Assembly (NCBI GenBank): GCA_015680685.1
Contig: MNCI01007731.1
Coordinates: 332,356-394,355, forward strand
DNA: 62,000 nucleotides
Source: Gnetum montanum
Lineage: Eukaryota; Streptophyta; Gnetopsida; Gnetales; Gnetaceae
Reading direction: 5' to 3'
The notes beneath the pieces were generated by a model. That model made no database searches. It was not told the origin of the DNA and worked only from the letters and a program-made list of their open reading frames with translations. This document shows positions 11,391-22,362 of this stretch, in pieces; position 1 is the stretch's first letter; every line of letters begins with the position of its first letter. Made by a program: the position numbers and the translations under genes.

Positions 11391-13284
11391 TGTAATGCTC
11401 GAAGTTGTGAAAATTAGTTAAGGTTGCTTTTCATCCTTCTTTCATGTATTAGAGACTCATCATGACCATGTTTTACTAAAATAATCTCAACATGTCCTTA
11501 TGTTTCTAATTGGACTATAGTACCATTACATAATAAATATTTATTCTACCTCTCTATGCTTTTGTTAGTGTCTAAAATATCCTTGTAAAAATGTATTTTA
11601 TGTAGTATTGTCAAGAGTAGTATACAGTATTAGACTATTTTTAGGGGAAAAACATGTTCAAAGGGGATTGCTATTGCTGATTTAGTTAAAAAATATGTAG
11701 TGTTGGTAGGATTTGTAATTCTAAGTTTCTTTTATATATATATATTTATATGCAAATTTCTTCCTTATGTAATTGATAAATTGCAAAGATTTGTTGTTGA
11801 TTTTTGTTTTATTGATGTATATCTTAAGGCAAGACATTTTAAAAAATAGTTCTTAAAGAATTTTTGTGATTGCATTTTGTATTTTCAAAATGGAATATCT
11901 TCTAGGAGGAAGTGCATTGTAATCCTAAGCATATTAAGTTTTCAACATAGTTGTGCATATCAAGGACCCTTGAAGATGAGCTGCATATAGTTTTTTTTTG
12001 TGTTACGATTGCCCATTTAAGACAACATTATAATGTTATAGTAAAAAGATTGTATGATTCATTTTTGATATCCCCATTGGTACTTGCTCAATTTGTAGAG
12101 TCTATCTATATTTTTCATGAAAAGGTAAGATAACATTTCATTTTATTTCATAAACTAGATGTAGAAGTTAAGTATCTTTTAGCTATTCCAATCCAAGTAT
12201 CAAAGTGCTATGAGCAAGCCTTGCTTAAGTTCACATTATCTTAGAATTAATATGGGTTCAACTAGATAATGAGGTGCATGTGTTTCTTTTGTGTGATGTG
12301 AATACATATTTGAAAATTTGAAAATCTTATATGATTTTTTTTATTACCACATTGGTGCTTGGTCAATTTGTAGTGTCTACCTTTATATGAAAATGTAATA
12401 TTTGTTATTGCAAAATAGCAAAGAGGAAAATAATAAGCAATAAAACACACAACAAAATTTACGTGGAAAACCCTTCAACATGAAGGGTAAAAAACCATGG
12501 GAAGCAATGCAGAGTTCTGGATCATCTGAGTTCCAATGATATCAATTCTTATCATAATGACTATAGAGATCAATAGGATTTAGGTTCATACAAGTCAATT
12601 CTAATAAAGTAGATCAATATGCTCACCCTCAAGGTCTACTGAAGTTCTCTATGTAAATCGATATGTTATTAATGCTTATGATCATTGCTATATTTGACAA
12701 TAAATAGACTTTGAAAAAGTCATTAGTACATATCGCATACTATAGAGGAATTTGATGTACTTCAATATGGTTAGATCACAAAAAGATAAAAATTTAAACT
12801 AATTTTCATTAAAATTGAAGGAAATTAGGGGTTCATCACAACCCCTACTAGCCTTTGGGTATTGCATAGCTAACAAAGGCAAAAAATATTATTAAGACAT
12901 AAATATGTATGAAATATGCAAATAATTATATTATATCAGTTAACTTCCAAATTCAAACCACAACCTCGATAATTATAAAAATGATACTAAAAAAGTCATA
13001 AATCATAATTCATTTCCATCTTCAAAATAGTGCTTCAAAACTAAGAAAAAACTATTTAATTCTATTACTAAGGTAGCAGTCACAATGTAAAGAAATCTCA
13101 AAACTCAATAGTGTAATCAAAAAAATTACATGTCTATTGACTACCACAAAATTCAAGTTCATTATCAAAATGATTATACATACATCATAATATGAAAAAA
13201 ATTAAAACATGTCCCAAGCTTAGATTCTAAATAGAAAAATGGCTTAACTAGGCCCATGGAAATTAAATAACTCATAAGGATCAA
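11391..13284. other. Intergenic; decayed repeats only
   Basis: No gene. A short stretch at 11951-12133 (SRTLEDELHIVFFCVTIAHL) resembles the zinc-knuckle C-terminus of plant LINE ORF2. A diverged second copy of its flank (TTGCTCAATTTGTAG against TTGGTCAATTTGTAG) lies about 290 bp downstream. At 12430-12480 the string TTACGTGGAAAACCC resembles a phrase common in plant LTR elements, but no partner LTR is seen. The rest is AT-rich and unassigned. Confidence 0.4.
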
Positions 13285-13758
13285 ATCTTAGATCGTCTTT
13301 CAACTTCTATGTCCTCCTCAAAATATGAGGGTTCATTGCCCTCAACATCATCATGGATCTACAAATGCACATTTTGCTCAATTTTTACAACCCTCTTATC
13401 AAGTGTTGTGAGTGTAGAAGTAATCCTCTTCAAAATAGATAGGATCTTTCACTGGGTGGACCACACCTCCTATAGCTAGGCTCTTATCTCTTCTTGGAGT
13501 TCTCACACCTCTTTGGCTTGAGGTGCCAACATGAAGCCTAGGTTGTTAGATTCCTTTATGAAAGGACTAACCTTGGTGTAGATCCTCAATGATCTTTCAA
13601 ATGAGTCCTTCTTCAAGACTATCAATTTTACCTTGGTGCTAGTTTGGAGTTTTGATAGACCAAGCTTTTGCAAGATTGTTGAAATCATGAAAGGAAAACA
13701 TAATTGAAGTGCATCATTATTATGATGATATACCATTGATGAGACGCAACTTGCACTA

Positions 13759-13940
13759 GGCCGCGATATCGCATACGCGATATCACGGCCGCTACGATAT
13801 CGCATACGCGATATCGCGGCCGCTACGATATCGCATCCCATGCGATATCGCGTACACGATATCGCGTCTTCTCCTGCGAGATCGCGTACGCGATATCGCG
13901 TCTTCTCCTGCGACATCGCGTACGCGATATCACGTCCTGC
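13759..13940 (+). repeat. CpG-rich palindromic GATATC array in LTR U3
   Basis: Nine exact GATATC sites, mostly as GCGATATCGC or ACGATATCGC, plus two near copies (GAGATCGCG, GACATCGCG) lie in about 180 bp. Two sub-repeats are visible: a 31-bp unit ending CACGGCCGCTAC or CGCGGCCGCTAC, and a unit with CGTCTTCTCCTGCGA. It sits directly upstream of the TATA box TCTATAAATA (13948-13957). In an AT-rich window this CpG density is striking. The function is probably U3 enhancer or transcription-factor sites (inference). Confidence 0.85.
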
Positions 13941-14210
13941 CGCCATATCTATAAATAAGAGGCAGCACTCCCTTCATTTCCCAATCCTGGCTAGTGTAGT
14001 GAAGCTCTGGCAGATTGATCACTCCAGAGTTGAAATTTTTCCCCATGTGCCCGCAGTAGGAGTCCTAGAGTGAACGGCTCTTTATTCGAGCAGCTTGTAA
14101 CCTGAACCCAAGTTGTGTACAGCAATAAAGACGAGCTTGTTTGGATAAACCTTGTAGCGCGTGGTTTCATTTATTTCTTTCATTTACTGCTTTCCTAGTG
14201 CGTTCAAGTA

Positions 14211-14529
14211 NNNNNNNNNNNNNNNNNNNNNNNNNNNNNNNNNNNNNNNNNNNNNNNNNNNNNNNNNNNNNNNNNNNNNNNNNNNNNNNNNNNNNNNNNN
14301 NNNNNNNNNNNNNNNNNNNNNNNNNNNNNNNNNNNNNNNNNNNNNNNNNNNNNNNNNNNNNNNNNNNNNNNNNNNNNNNNNNNNNNNNNNNNNNNNNNNN
14401 NNNNNNNNNNNNNNNNNNNNNNNNNNNNNNNNNNNNNNNNNNNNNNNNNNNNNNNNNNNNNNNNNNNNNNNNNNNNNNNNNNNNNNNNNNNNNNNNNNNN
14501 NNNNNNNNNNNNNNNNNNNNNNNNNNNNN
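14211..14529. other. Assembly gap (319 N)
   Basis: An uninterrupted run of N within the solo LTR. Open frames that cross it are meaningless. Confidence 0.99.
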
Positions 14530-15790
14530 AAGTGGGAACGGATGCTGACGCTAGTTAACTTAGACTTAGATCTTAGTTAGAGTTAGTTAGTTTTATCAAC
14601 TCTTCCCTCCTGGTAGCATAGAAGATAAGCCGAAAATACCAAAAAAAATCACATACCTCAGACTTGCTTAACCATACACCGTGACACATACAAGCAAGCC
14701 TGGGAAGACAACGAATGATTAACCCCAAGTGTTTCTTGTGGCATTAAGGCATTTAGTCTACATAGTTCGACCGGATCATGCGTGTACGCTCGTATTCGTA
14801 TGGTGGAGTGTAGGGGTACCTCGCCACTCATCAACCATGAACTTGATTGGCAAGTAGACAAATTTGGCCCGCTTGCAATACTTTAAGGCCTTCATAACTT
14901 GAAGGGCTAGGCTAAGAACATAGGTGGTATGCATTGATGGCATGACATTTGTGATGATCATCCTTGCCATCACATGATGCTCTAGAAACAAGTTTAGGAA
15001 GTGAACGCCTTGTGTTTGAATCCCTCTAGAATTGGACTTCCCAATGAATTGATGGAAAAGATTGTACTTTTCCTTAGTGCTAGTCTTTGACTTGTAAATG
15101 TCTTCGCCATTGACAAGTAGGTCGAATCACTCCTGAAGCTGAGCTACCATAATTTTTATCCTAGTTTTTCTCATAGAGGAAACTAGGCTAGGTATCATTA
15201 TCAAGGCTCTATTTTGGTGAAATGGGGCTTTAGATTCCTATAAAATTCTAGGATCTCCTCTTGATAATACCACTCAATTGGGGGTTTGATAAATACTCCA
15301 TAACCTAATGTCTCAATTTGCTAGTGAATAGCTACATAAGTGTGGTTAAAACACTATATGTAGTCTACTTTAGAATGGTATGGAATGATCTTAAGCCTTT
15401 AATTTCTTGATTCTTTCACAAGAATGAGAAGATAAAACATATGGAAGTTGTCATCAATTTCTTTAAAGAATCCTAAGCTTACCTTTTCTTCTTGATCCAT
15501 GGGTGATGATTTCACCATTTGTAAATCCTAATCGAGTGGGGAAACTACTAAATGGTAGAGCAAGTGTCATCTTTCCTCCATAAATGATAAGGTGCACCTA
15601 AACATGACAAGGTTAGGCTTACCTGGTATCCTAAGGATGTTATGCTTGCATGGACATGGTCCCTAGTGAAAAGAGTGATCAAAGAAACCTTGATCTACAT
15701 TGCAAGGATTCATAGGGATAAGTTTTATCCATTTAGTTAGTGGATTTTTATCTTTTAGAACTACCACCTTATTGTTAGGTTATATAGTTT

Positions 15791-17838
15791 TTTACATTTT
15801 ATCATATTGATCTTCATCACAAACTTGAGTTAATTAGATAGCAAAAAGATCACTTTTTACTTCGGTAGTGACATATATCAATCCTATGCTTATGTACTAT
15901 TCATCATATCAACTCACATCATTGCATCTATGTAAATCAATATGATTATAACATTTACATTGAAGTTCATTATTGTAGCACTGTTAAGATGCAAGAGTCT
16001 CAAGGAAATTTTTATTTTATCAAAGTTAGTTAATCACATTGATGTAGATCGATATCATTGTATAATTAAATATCAAAGTTCATTGCTATCTCCCTATTAA
16101 GATGTGAGAGTCTTAGGAAAATTTTGATGGTGTAAAACTTCATTGATTGGGTCAATAAAAATTGATATCATGGAATATTTAAATATCACTCCTTATTGAT
16201 TAAATTGATACCATTATTCATAACCTGAAGGCAATCTATTTTGCCAATCGATTAAAATCAAAGAATTGATATACTTCGATATTGGATGTCTTGAGATATT
16301 GAAATATTAATGTATATTGATATGTTAAAACCCTAAGGATTTTCGAATTCCCTACATATCTATAGATATTGATTTTTCAATATTGTTCAATTAAATAGCT
16401 TCCCCATTATAGGTAGTCACATTTTCCAATAAATATTGGTATGAATAAAAAATAAAAAGAATAAATTTATTGAGCACATAAATGTTAATTTAGATACCTA
16501 TCCTTTTTTCATTAGATCTTGTTATAGAATATTAGTAAGAATTTAGATAGAACTTAGTTTATAAGGTCTACTTAGGATTACTTGGACTAAAACTTCTCCT
16601 CACAAGGTTTGCTTCATTCATTGGAAGGATGACTTACAATGTTAAGGTTTCTAACTTTCCTATGTCTTTTAAGGATTCAAGATGCATTTATTTCAACAAA
16701 CTCATTTCCTAACTTAATCTTGAAATAGCTTCCATGTTGGTTCTACCCTACTAACTTACCCTTTACCTATGATATAGCTACTTCCCCCTTCCCCCACTCA
16801 CTCCTAATTAATCTAGGGTATCTCCTTAACCTAGGTTAATAAGAGTAATTATTATTATTTTGTTTTAGTGAAGACTAGCTAGGAGAATAAACCAGAAGCA
16901 AGTATGTCATGGGTTTTAGATATTCCCTACTATTCATAATGGACATGTAAGCTTTGAACTTCCAATGGTTAGTATCCACTTTACTTAGCCATAGTAGGGA
17001 TCTCAACCACTAATGCTTATGGAAGGTATGCTGAGAAACGATTGAAGGTTCAAAGAGTTTTAATTACCTATGGATATTATAGTTGGCAGCTTCACATAAT
17101 GATAGAGGGATACAATAGAATGTTGGGAACTGAAATATAAATTAAAATACTTAATTAAAATATAAAATAAAAGCAAGGAAAAGAAAGGAATAACATTCCG
17201 TTTGGTATAGAGTTGAATAAGCTAATAGACTTAATAGACCAAGTAAGGCAAGTATTTATAAGTGAGGTTGTTCATTAAGTTACCTATGTAGATGAGACAA
17301 TCCTTTTCTTCATAGTGTTATATCCTAGGTATCAAAAGTAGTGGCATCTATATTTGTTATTGATTACCACTAATCCACCCATAATCACTTGGCTCACAGA
17401 AGGAGATTCTTATGGGATGCTTAGAAATGTGAACATTTGGCATTACTCCAACTATAAGGTTCTTGGGGGAGTGTGGCTCTTCTCATGGTTGAAGATTCTT
17501 GTGGGGATAACTTTTCTCTCTCTTCACTTTATTTATTTTCCATAGAAAATATAAACTTAGCTTGCTTTAATCATGAGGCTCTTGTGGGAGCCATTTTCAT
17601 TTTTCTTCTCCTTTTTGTTTCAATGGGTTGCTCATGTGGATGCTAGTCTTATTTCATTTTGTTGGATAATTTTACCACCTTAGGTGCTAGATATAATATA
17701 ACACACTCTTTCCTTCTTATTGACTATCGAAGTAAGTAACTAATAAAAACTATTCACTTGTAAACATTAGCCTCTACTTGGTTATTTCACCCCTAACTTG
17801 TGGAACTTTAGACCTATGGAACATTGACTCAAAGGAAT
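15791..17838. other. AT-rich region upstream of ORF3 relic; degenerate repeats
   Basis: No gene recognised. At about 15900-16140 two diverged copies of a roughly 115-bp unit occur in tandem (AAGTTCATT...GTTAAGATGCAAGAGTCTCA.GGAAA against AAGTTCATT...ATTAAGATGTGAGAGTCTTA.GGAAA). The stretch 16040-16380 holds many GATATC/GATATT/CGATAT words and lies upstream of the minus-strand ORF3 relic. From 16400 to 17838 I see nothing assignable. Confidence 0.4.
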
Positions 17839-18760
17839 CGATGAGTGGTGGAGTATACAACACCCAACCATACGAGATATGAGTGTTCACGCATAAGCTT
17901 GGTTAAATTTCATGGACAAGGTAATGTAATTATGCTAGTAATTGGTTAGATTTTGTGATTGTTGTCTTCTCAAATGAGCTAGTAAAGTCAAGGAATATGG
18001 TTTAATTCATAATGAGGTATATGATAGATGATGTTGTGTTGGCCATGATTCTCCTAGAAAACATAAAGTTAAAGGAATGGTTCCTAAATCTAAGTGACAA
18101 TAAAAATATCCAATCTAGCCTATGCAATGGACATCTACTCCTAATTCTCCAGACATATCTTGGACTCATGCAATCGTTACAAGGGTTACCAAGTATTATG
18201 CTACTAGGAAAACCAAGTGATAATACTACTAGGTTACCAAACGATCATAGTTAACACTCAGAATTAATTGTATCCATTTTTCTTAACAATAGAAATGATA
18301 ATGTGCATATAAAGTAAATTAGTAACTAGAGAAAATAGTAAACATTAAGCTAAGTCAAAGAAGAAAAATTATTCTAAGTGTAAACAATAAAGACTAAGTG
18401 ATGCTGCAATGATGTGATGTAATCTTGATCTTTATTTCCATGCATGAAATGTGTTCAAATACATTCCACTTGAATAAAGACTCTTTTTAATTACTAAACA
18501 TCACATTGCTAGCATACACTTCTAAGTGCTAAGTGCTAAAATTAAGAAAAAAAATTAATGTAATTTTGCTAAGTGTGAAAGGAAACTATGTGTGAATGAT
18601 GCATCTAAGTATTGTATTTATAAGCCTGCACATGTTTGCAATATTAGATATGCAACATTGCATCTTTTGCTCTGATATCAAGGATTTGATATCATGACTT
18701 TGATATCAAATGCTCAATTTCATTTTTGATAAAAAACTTGATTTATCATAGCTCCATGAC
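17839..18760 (-). repeat. 3' LTR of element B
   Basis: Starts (plus) CGATGAGTGGTGGAG, from an original TGATGAG, and ends near 18760. It contains three exact GATATC sites at 18674, 18688 and 18702. On the minus strand these lie upstream of the TATA box CTTATAAATAC (about 18614-18625 on plus). The inner edge is placed by comparison with element A and is uncertain by about 10 bp. Confidence 0.85.
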
Positions 18761-18959
18761 TAACTGAAAACTTGTCCTTGAGTTAAAACAAAATGAGGTT
18801 GGAGTTCCTTATAAAATTAGGAGGTAGATTTACATGACACTGACTCTTATATACATGACTCTCTAATGCCATAGTGAAGTTTACAAAAATGACACATTTT
18901 ATGACATGACAAATTTAGAAAAAGAACAAAAATTAGTGAAGTTGGATGTAACTTTAAGT

Positions 18960-21738
18960 GATTCTAGGTGGCAATGGCTCTTCAATTAGTTGCTTCCCAT
19001 TATCATCAAGCTTCTGGAATCTGTATCATATTAGGAGCACTTGAAGGTTTTCTTCTTCTATTCTAGGATTGTGAGCCCTCCAAGATGATGAACCAATATT
19101 TGATGGAATTACCATGTCCCATGGGTATGGCAGTTGTGGAAACATTTGGTTTGCTTTGACATATCAAGCTATGAATCCTCTCTTTTCTTCCTCATATGTT
19201 CTATCTTTTTCTCTTAATTCATGATAGCCTAATAGCCTTTTGGCCAAGTTTTTTTCTACATCTTTTTGCCCATGGTAGCTAGCCTTTACTATTTCTAGTT
19301 TTGAGTTTGCTACTTGGAGTTTTTGCAAGGCATCTTTTCGATCCACAAACTCTTTCTCATATAAGGAATAGATAACTACTACTTGCTATTCTATCTCATT
19401 TATGGGCCTTCTTGTTATTAACATGGCCAAGTTAGCATAATGAAGATTAGCAAACCCCATGTACTCTTTCAAGTTCTGAATTTTCAGGTATTTATTTTTC
19501 ACTTCCGCCTAGTTGACAAGGGTATAGCTATCTAGGTTGGGTTGCCAATCAGGATTCTACACTAATATGGAACTAAGTCTAGCCTTTTCCATCTAGATTT
19601 CTTTTTTGTTGATTTATTTGTACATGTCCACCTAGTCTTGGAAGTGTTACTTGAGCCTTTCATGCTTCTTTGTGTTGTTTTTTCATGCACTAATTTCAAT
19701 GGATAATTTTTTTCAGATCTTACTTAGCTCCTCCATAGAAAGGGTTCTATTTTCTCTCATGACACGGCTCATGTCTTGGTTGACCCTCACTAGTTGTTCT
19801 CTTAATTGGTGGATGCTCTCTTCTAGAATGTTTTTTTGCTTCTCCATAGTGGTCAACCTTAGGTTGTTAGTGGCATGTTACTTGTTTTCTTCTTGAACTA
19901 TGCTAAGTGCTTTCACATGTGCATATGTCCTCCTTTGGCTACAAAGGCATTCCATACTACTTTCTCCTTATCATCTTCCAATTGTAGATTTTACTCAATA
20001 AATCTGCTAATCTACTATATTATAAATTGCTTGATTTTGTCAGGTGCAAACAATTGTGTGGGATCTCTTCTTTTAGCTCGTAGGGTTGTGAGCTCTTTTG
20101 TAGTTTCAAGACTTCTGCTTTTGCATGCTCTACCATAGTCTCTACTATGATCAGTTTTCCTTTGGTAGCTATGAGTTCATATTGTATTGCAGTGATATCA
20201 CTGGGGATGTCAAAAAGTGTTATCATAACTTATCATATTTGCAGTAGCCTATCAAGCACATCCTCATGATTAGTAAGAGTCATTGAGGTTTTAGCTAACA
20301 TTTGAGCATCTCTAGTTCTAGTTAGATCCATTGGTGGAATAATAGGTACTTTAAATGATTCTTTAATGTGATTGATGATCACCTCTGCTACTCCTGATGC
20401 ATCCTAGTGCTGCATTACCATAGTTATGGCTCCTTCTATAGTCTCTAGTAGCATTTTGAATGATGCAATGTTCCTAGAAATCTATTATGACCATACCTCT
20501 CCTCTTGATAATAATGAAATCTATCCACTTGCTGGATCAGCTAAAACTATGGGTTTGGTGGCACTATTAATAACTCTATATAGATTGGCCTCTTCCCTGG
20601 TTCCCTAGCTTATGGTTTCTTCAATCTACTATAGATGGTTTATCAAAATTCTATTATCTTATGGCAATGGCAATGGGACTTGTTATTCTTACTACCCTTA
20701 TTGCTACTACTATTGCTATTGACTACTAAGCCCTACTTGCTATTGTTGTTCTTGATCTTGTTGTTGCTCTTGTTCCTGTTCTTGCTCTTATTCTTGTTAT
20801 TACTCCTCATCATGATCTTTTCTTGGTGGTTTTGGTTTGAGAGACTTAGAATATGAAGCATTTTTGGCTCTCCTAGGAACATCATTGGTGTATCCCAATA
20901 TTCTGGCTAGCTTGCATAGCTCATGATAAGGAAAGGGAATGGAAGTGTTGGTTTCCTTGCCTTTCATTTTTCAAAGTGCCTTTGTACTTCCATGAAATAG
21001 AGTTGTGCAAGGTTGGCATTCTGCATGCCTACTAAAATTTCACTTCCCCTAGTCGCATAAGTTAATAGTCAATTGAGTCCTTTTGTTGGGAATAGATGAT
21101 AAGTGTTGATTTTAAAGTATATTCTCCCCTCTAGAGTTAGTTCATTATAGCCTTTATCTTCTTTTCCATAAGCATGTTTTAGCCATAAATTTCTTGTTTG
21201 AGGATTATATTGGGTGGACAGATGTGCTACTCATGCCCCTTCATTGGGTATGCTTAGAGCCTCTACAATTGGCTTAATTGGGAATGACACTAAGACTTCT
21301 CCAATGTTAACAATAGTACCATCTTCCTTGTTGTGTCAAAACTGATAAGTTCTCTCAAGGTACCATTCACCATTTTGTGACAAGATATGCCATAGCAGTG
21401 ATGGTTGGAGTTATGTCCATATCGCTTTATGAACAAATTTCATAAATGAGCCAAAGTTCATTTTCATGATCACCATAGTCAGGATGGATCTTTCTTGAAT
21501 TACTTGGAGGCAATCTTGTGACAACATGAGGTGTTGTCCTTTGACTTGTGGTTCATGTACCTCTCCTTGGGCTGATTTTATTATAGCAAGAGTATATTTG
21601 ATGAATGCTAAACGATTGTGCTTCTTTTTCTTTGTGTTCTAATTCTTAGTCTCCATTTTGACCTCTAGCTTGGCCTCTTGGTCTTTTTCTTGCTCCTTGT
21701 GAAGGCCCCCCTTATGCTCCTCCTCTTCTTGGGACCAT
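18960..21738 (-). pseudogene. Element B ORF3 (extra protein downstream of pol), broken
   Basis: This minus-strand coding relic begins at the ATG at 21738, directly after a 3' splice-like ATTGCAG. The start is basic (MVPRRGGA; KRPRGQARGQ in frame). The middle segment includes YNELTLEGRIYFKINTYHLF near 20990-21190 and LPFPFLIMSYASQPEYW, homologous to YDELTLAEQMYFKIMPYHLN and LPFPCLIRKIYKW in element D. A low-complexity Asn/Lys/Ser/Gln tract follows at about 20680-20860. The C-terminal half is coiled-coil-like (for example IAATKGKLIIVETMVEHAKA near 20100, and KDALQKLQVANSKLEIVKAS near 19300). The role is unknown; Athila-type elements carry comparable, sometimes 'envelope-like', ORFs here, but I see no signal peptide or clear membrane span. 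Many stops. Confidence 0.72.
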
Positions 21739-22287
21739 CTGCAATCATTAATAAATTAGAATTACCAAGGTTTTTCTATGTATTCTTAATGGTTTCATAC
21801 ATTACTCATACCATTAGTTTCGTTAAGTTCTTAGTTGCTAAGATTGCAAATATTGCAGAGTTAGAAAATTTTTAAAAAGTTACCTCATAGGTGTTAATCT
21901 CTTGATAACCTTTCATAATTGCTCATTTTGTTCCTATGTACAATGGTTATTGGTCCTTAAGATCATTAATTGAGTGTTTTGTCTTTAGTATATTTGATTA
22001 TTCTTTAAAAATTTCCAAATATCTCTTTAGGCTTACCCTTAAAGTACCTTTCAGGTGTTAGAGTTTTTTTGAAAAATTGGCTTACATTTTTCTCACTAGC
22101 ATCTTTCCATGACTAAGTTGAGCACTCTGGGATCAAATAGGTTCAAAAATCAGGAAAATTGAAAGTAATATTTTTCAAGTTATGGCTTGGGAAAGCTAGG
22201 AAGTTGGAGCTCTGATTGGAAAAGAAAATTCAAAAATCTCCCTTGTTGCAAATGAAAAATGATAAACAAAATTTTTAAGTCCCTATG

Positions 22288-22362
22288 TATATATAGATTT
22301 TGTGGGATCCAATATCAGGGACTTGACATCGGGGATCCGATACCAATAACCCAATATCGGTG
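22288..22362 (-). promoter_or_regulatory. Internal promoter-like module upstream of ORF3 (element B)
   Basis: On the minus strand a TATA box CTATATATACAT (plus 22285-22296) is preceded by a cluster of GATATTGG, GGTATCGGATCC and GATGTCAAGTCC..GATATTGG words (plus 22309-22362). The 22 bases at plus 22309-22330 match 18672-18693 in the 3' LTR at 17 of 22 positions, and 30496-30517 in the 5' LTR also at 17 of 22. Every difference is a transition. In both LTRs the motif likewise lies upstream of the TATA box. ORF3 starts 550 bp downstream, after an apparent intron. Promoter activity is inferred. Confidence 0.55.

Larger units (their letters stand above)
13737..14833 (+). mobile_element. Solo LTR of the element-C family
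   Basis: A single LTR starting TGATGAG and ending CACTCATCA, flanked by the perfect 5-bp target duplication ACCAT (13732-13736 and 14834-14838). Downstream of the TATA box it aligns to the LTRs of C (CTATAAATAAGAGGC, CCCCATGTGCCCGCAGTAGG, GAACGG.TCTTTATT, and the U5 end). No internal region is present, so it arose by recombination between two LTRs. It contains a 319-base N gap, so its true length is uncertain. Confidence 0.92.
13285..15790 (-). pseudogene. Retroelement ORF3-like protein relic (element E)
   Basis: This minus-strand coding relic is split by the solo LTR. Reading leftwards from about 15790 it gives GFFDHSF, LVMFRCTLSFMEE, HSKVDYI, CFNHTYVAIH, SNSRG and FVYLPIKFMV. After removal of the LTR and one target duplication it continues as VYHHNNDALQLCFPFMIS, TILQKLGLSKLQ, a coiled-coil-like stretch and an acidic tail (EGNEPSYFEEDIEVE) ending near 13290. 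The LPIKFM...LCFPFMISTILQKLGL pattern parallels the INLPQILY...LPFPCLIRKIYKWVGI pattern of the ORF3 of element D. I therefore read it as the extra protein that Athila-type gypsy elements carry downstream of pol (Pfam 'putative plant transposon protein' class, from memory). Stops are frequent. Its LTRs and pol were not found nearby. Confidence 0.6.

Noticed and set aside
13759-13940. CRISPR-like regularly spaced repeats
   Set aside because: The repeats are short palindromes with irregular spacing inside a plant LTR; there are no unique spacers and no cas genes.
14141-14580. Open frames across the N run
   Set aside because: They consist of untranslated gap sequence.
20635-20856. Plus-strand poly-leucine membrane protein
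   Set aside because: It is the antisense shadow of the Asn/Lys/Gln low-complexity tract in the minus-strand ORF3 of element B.
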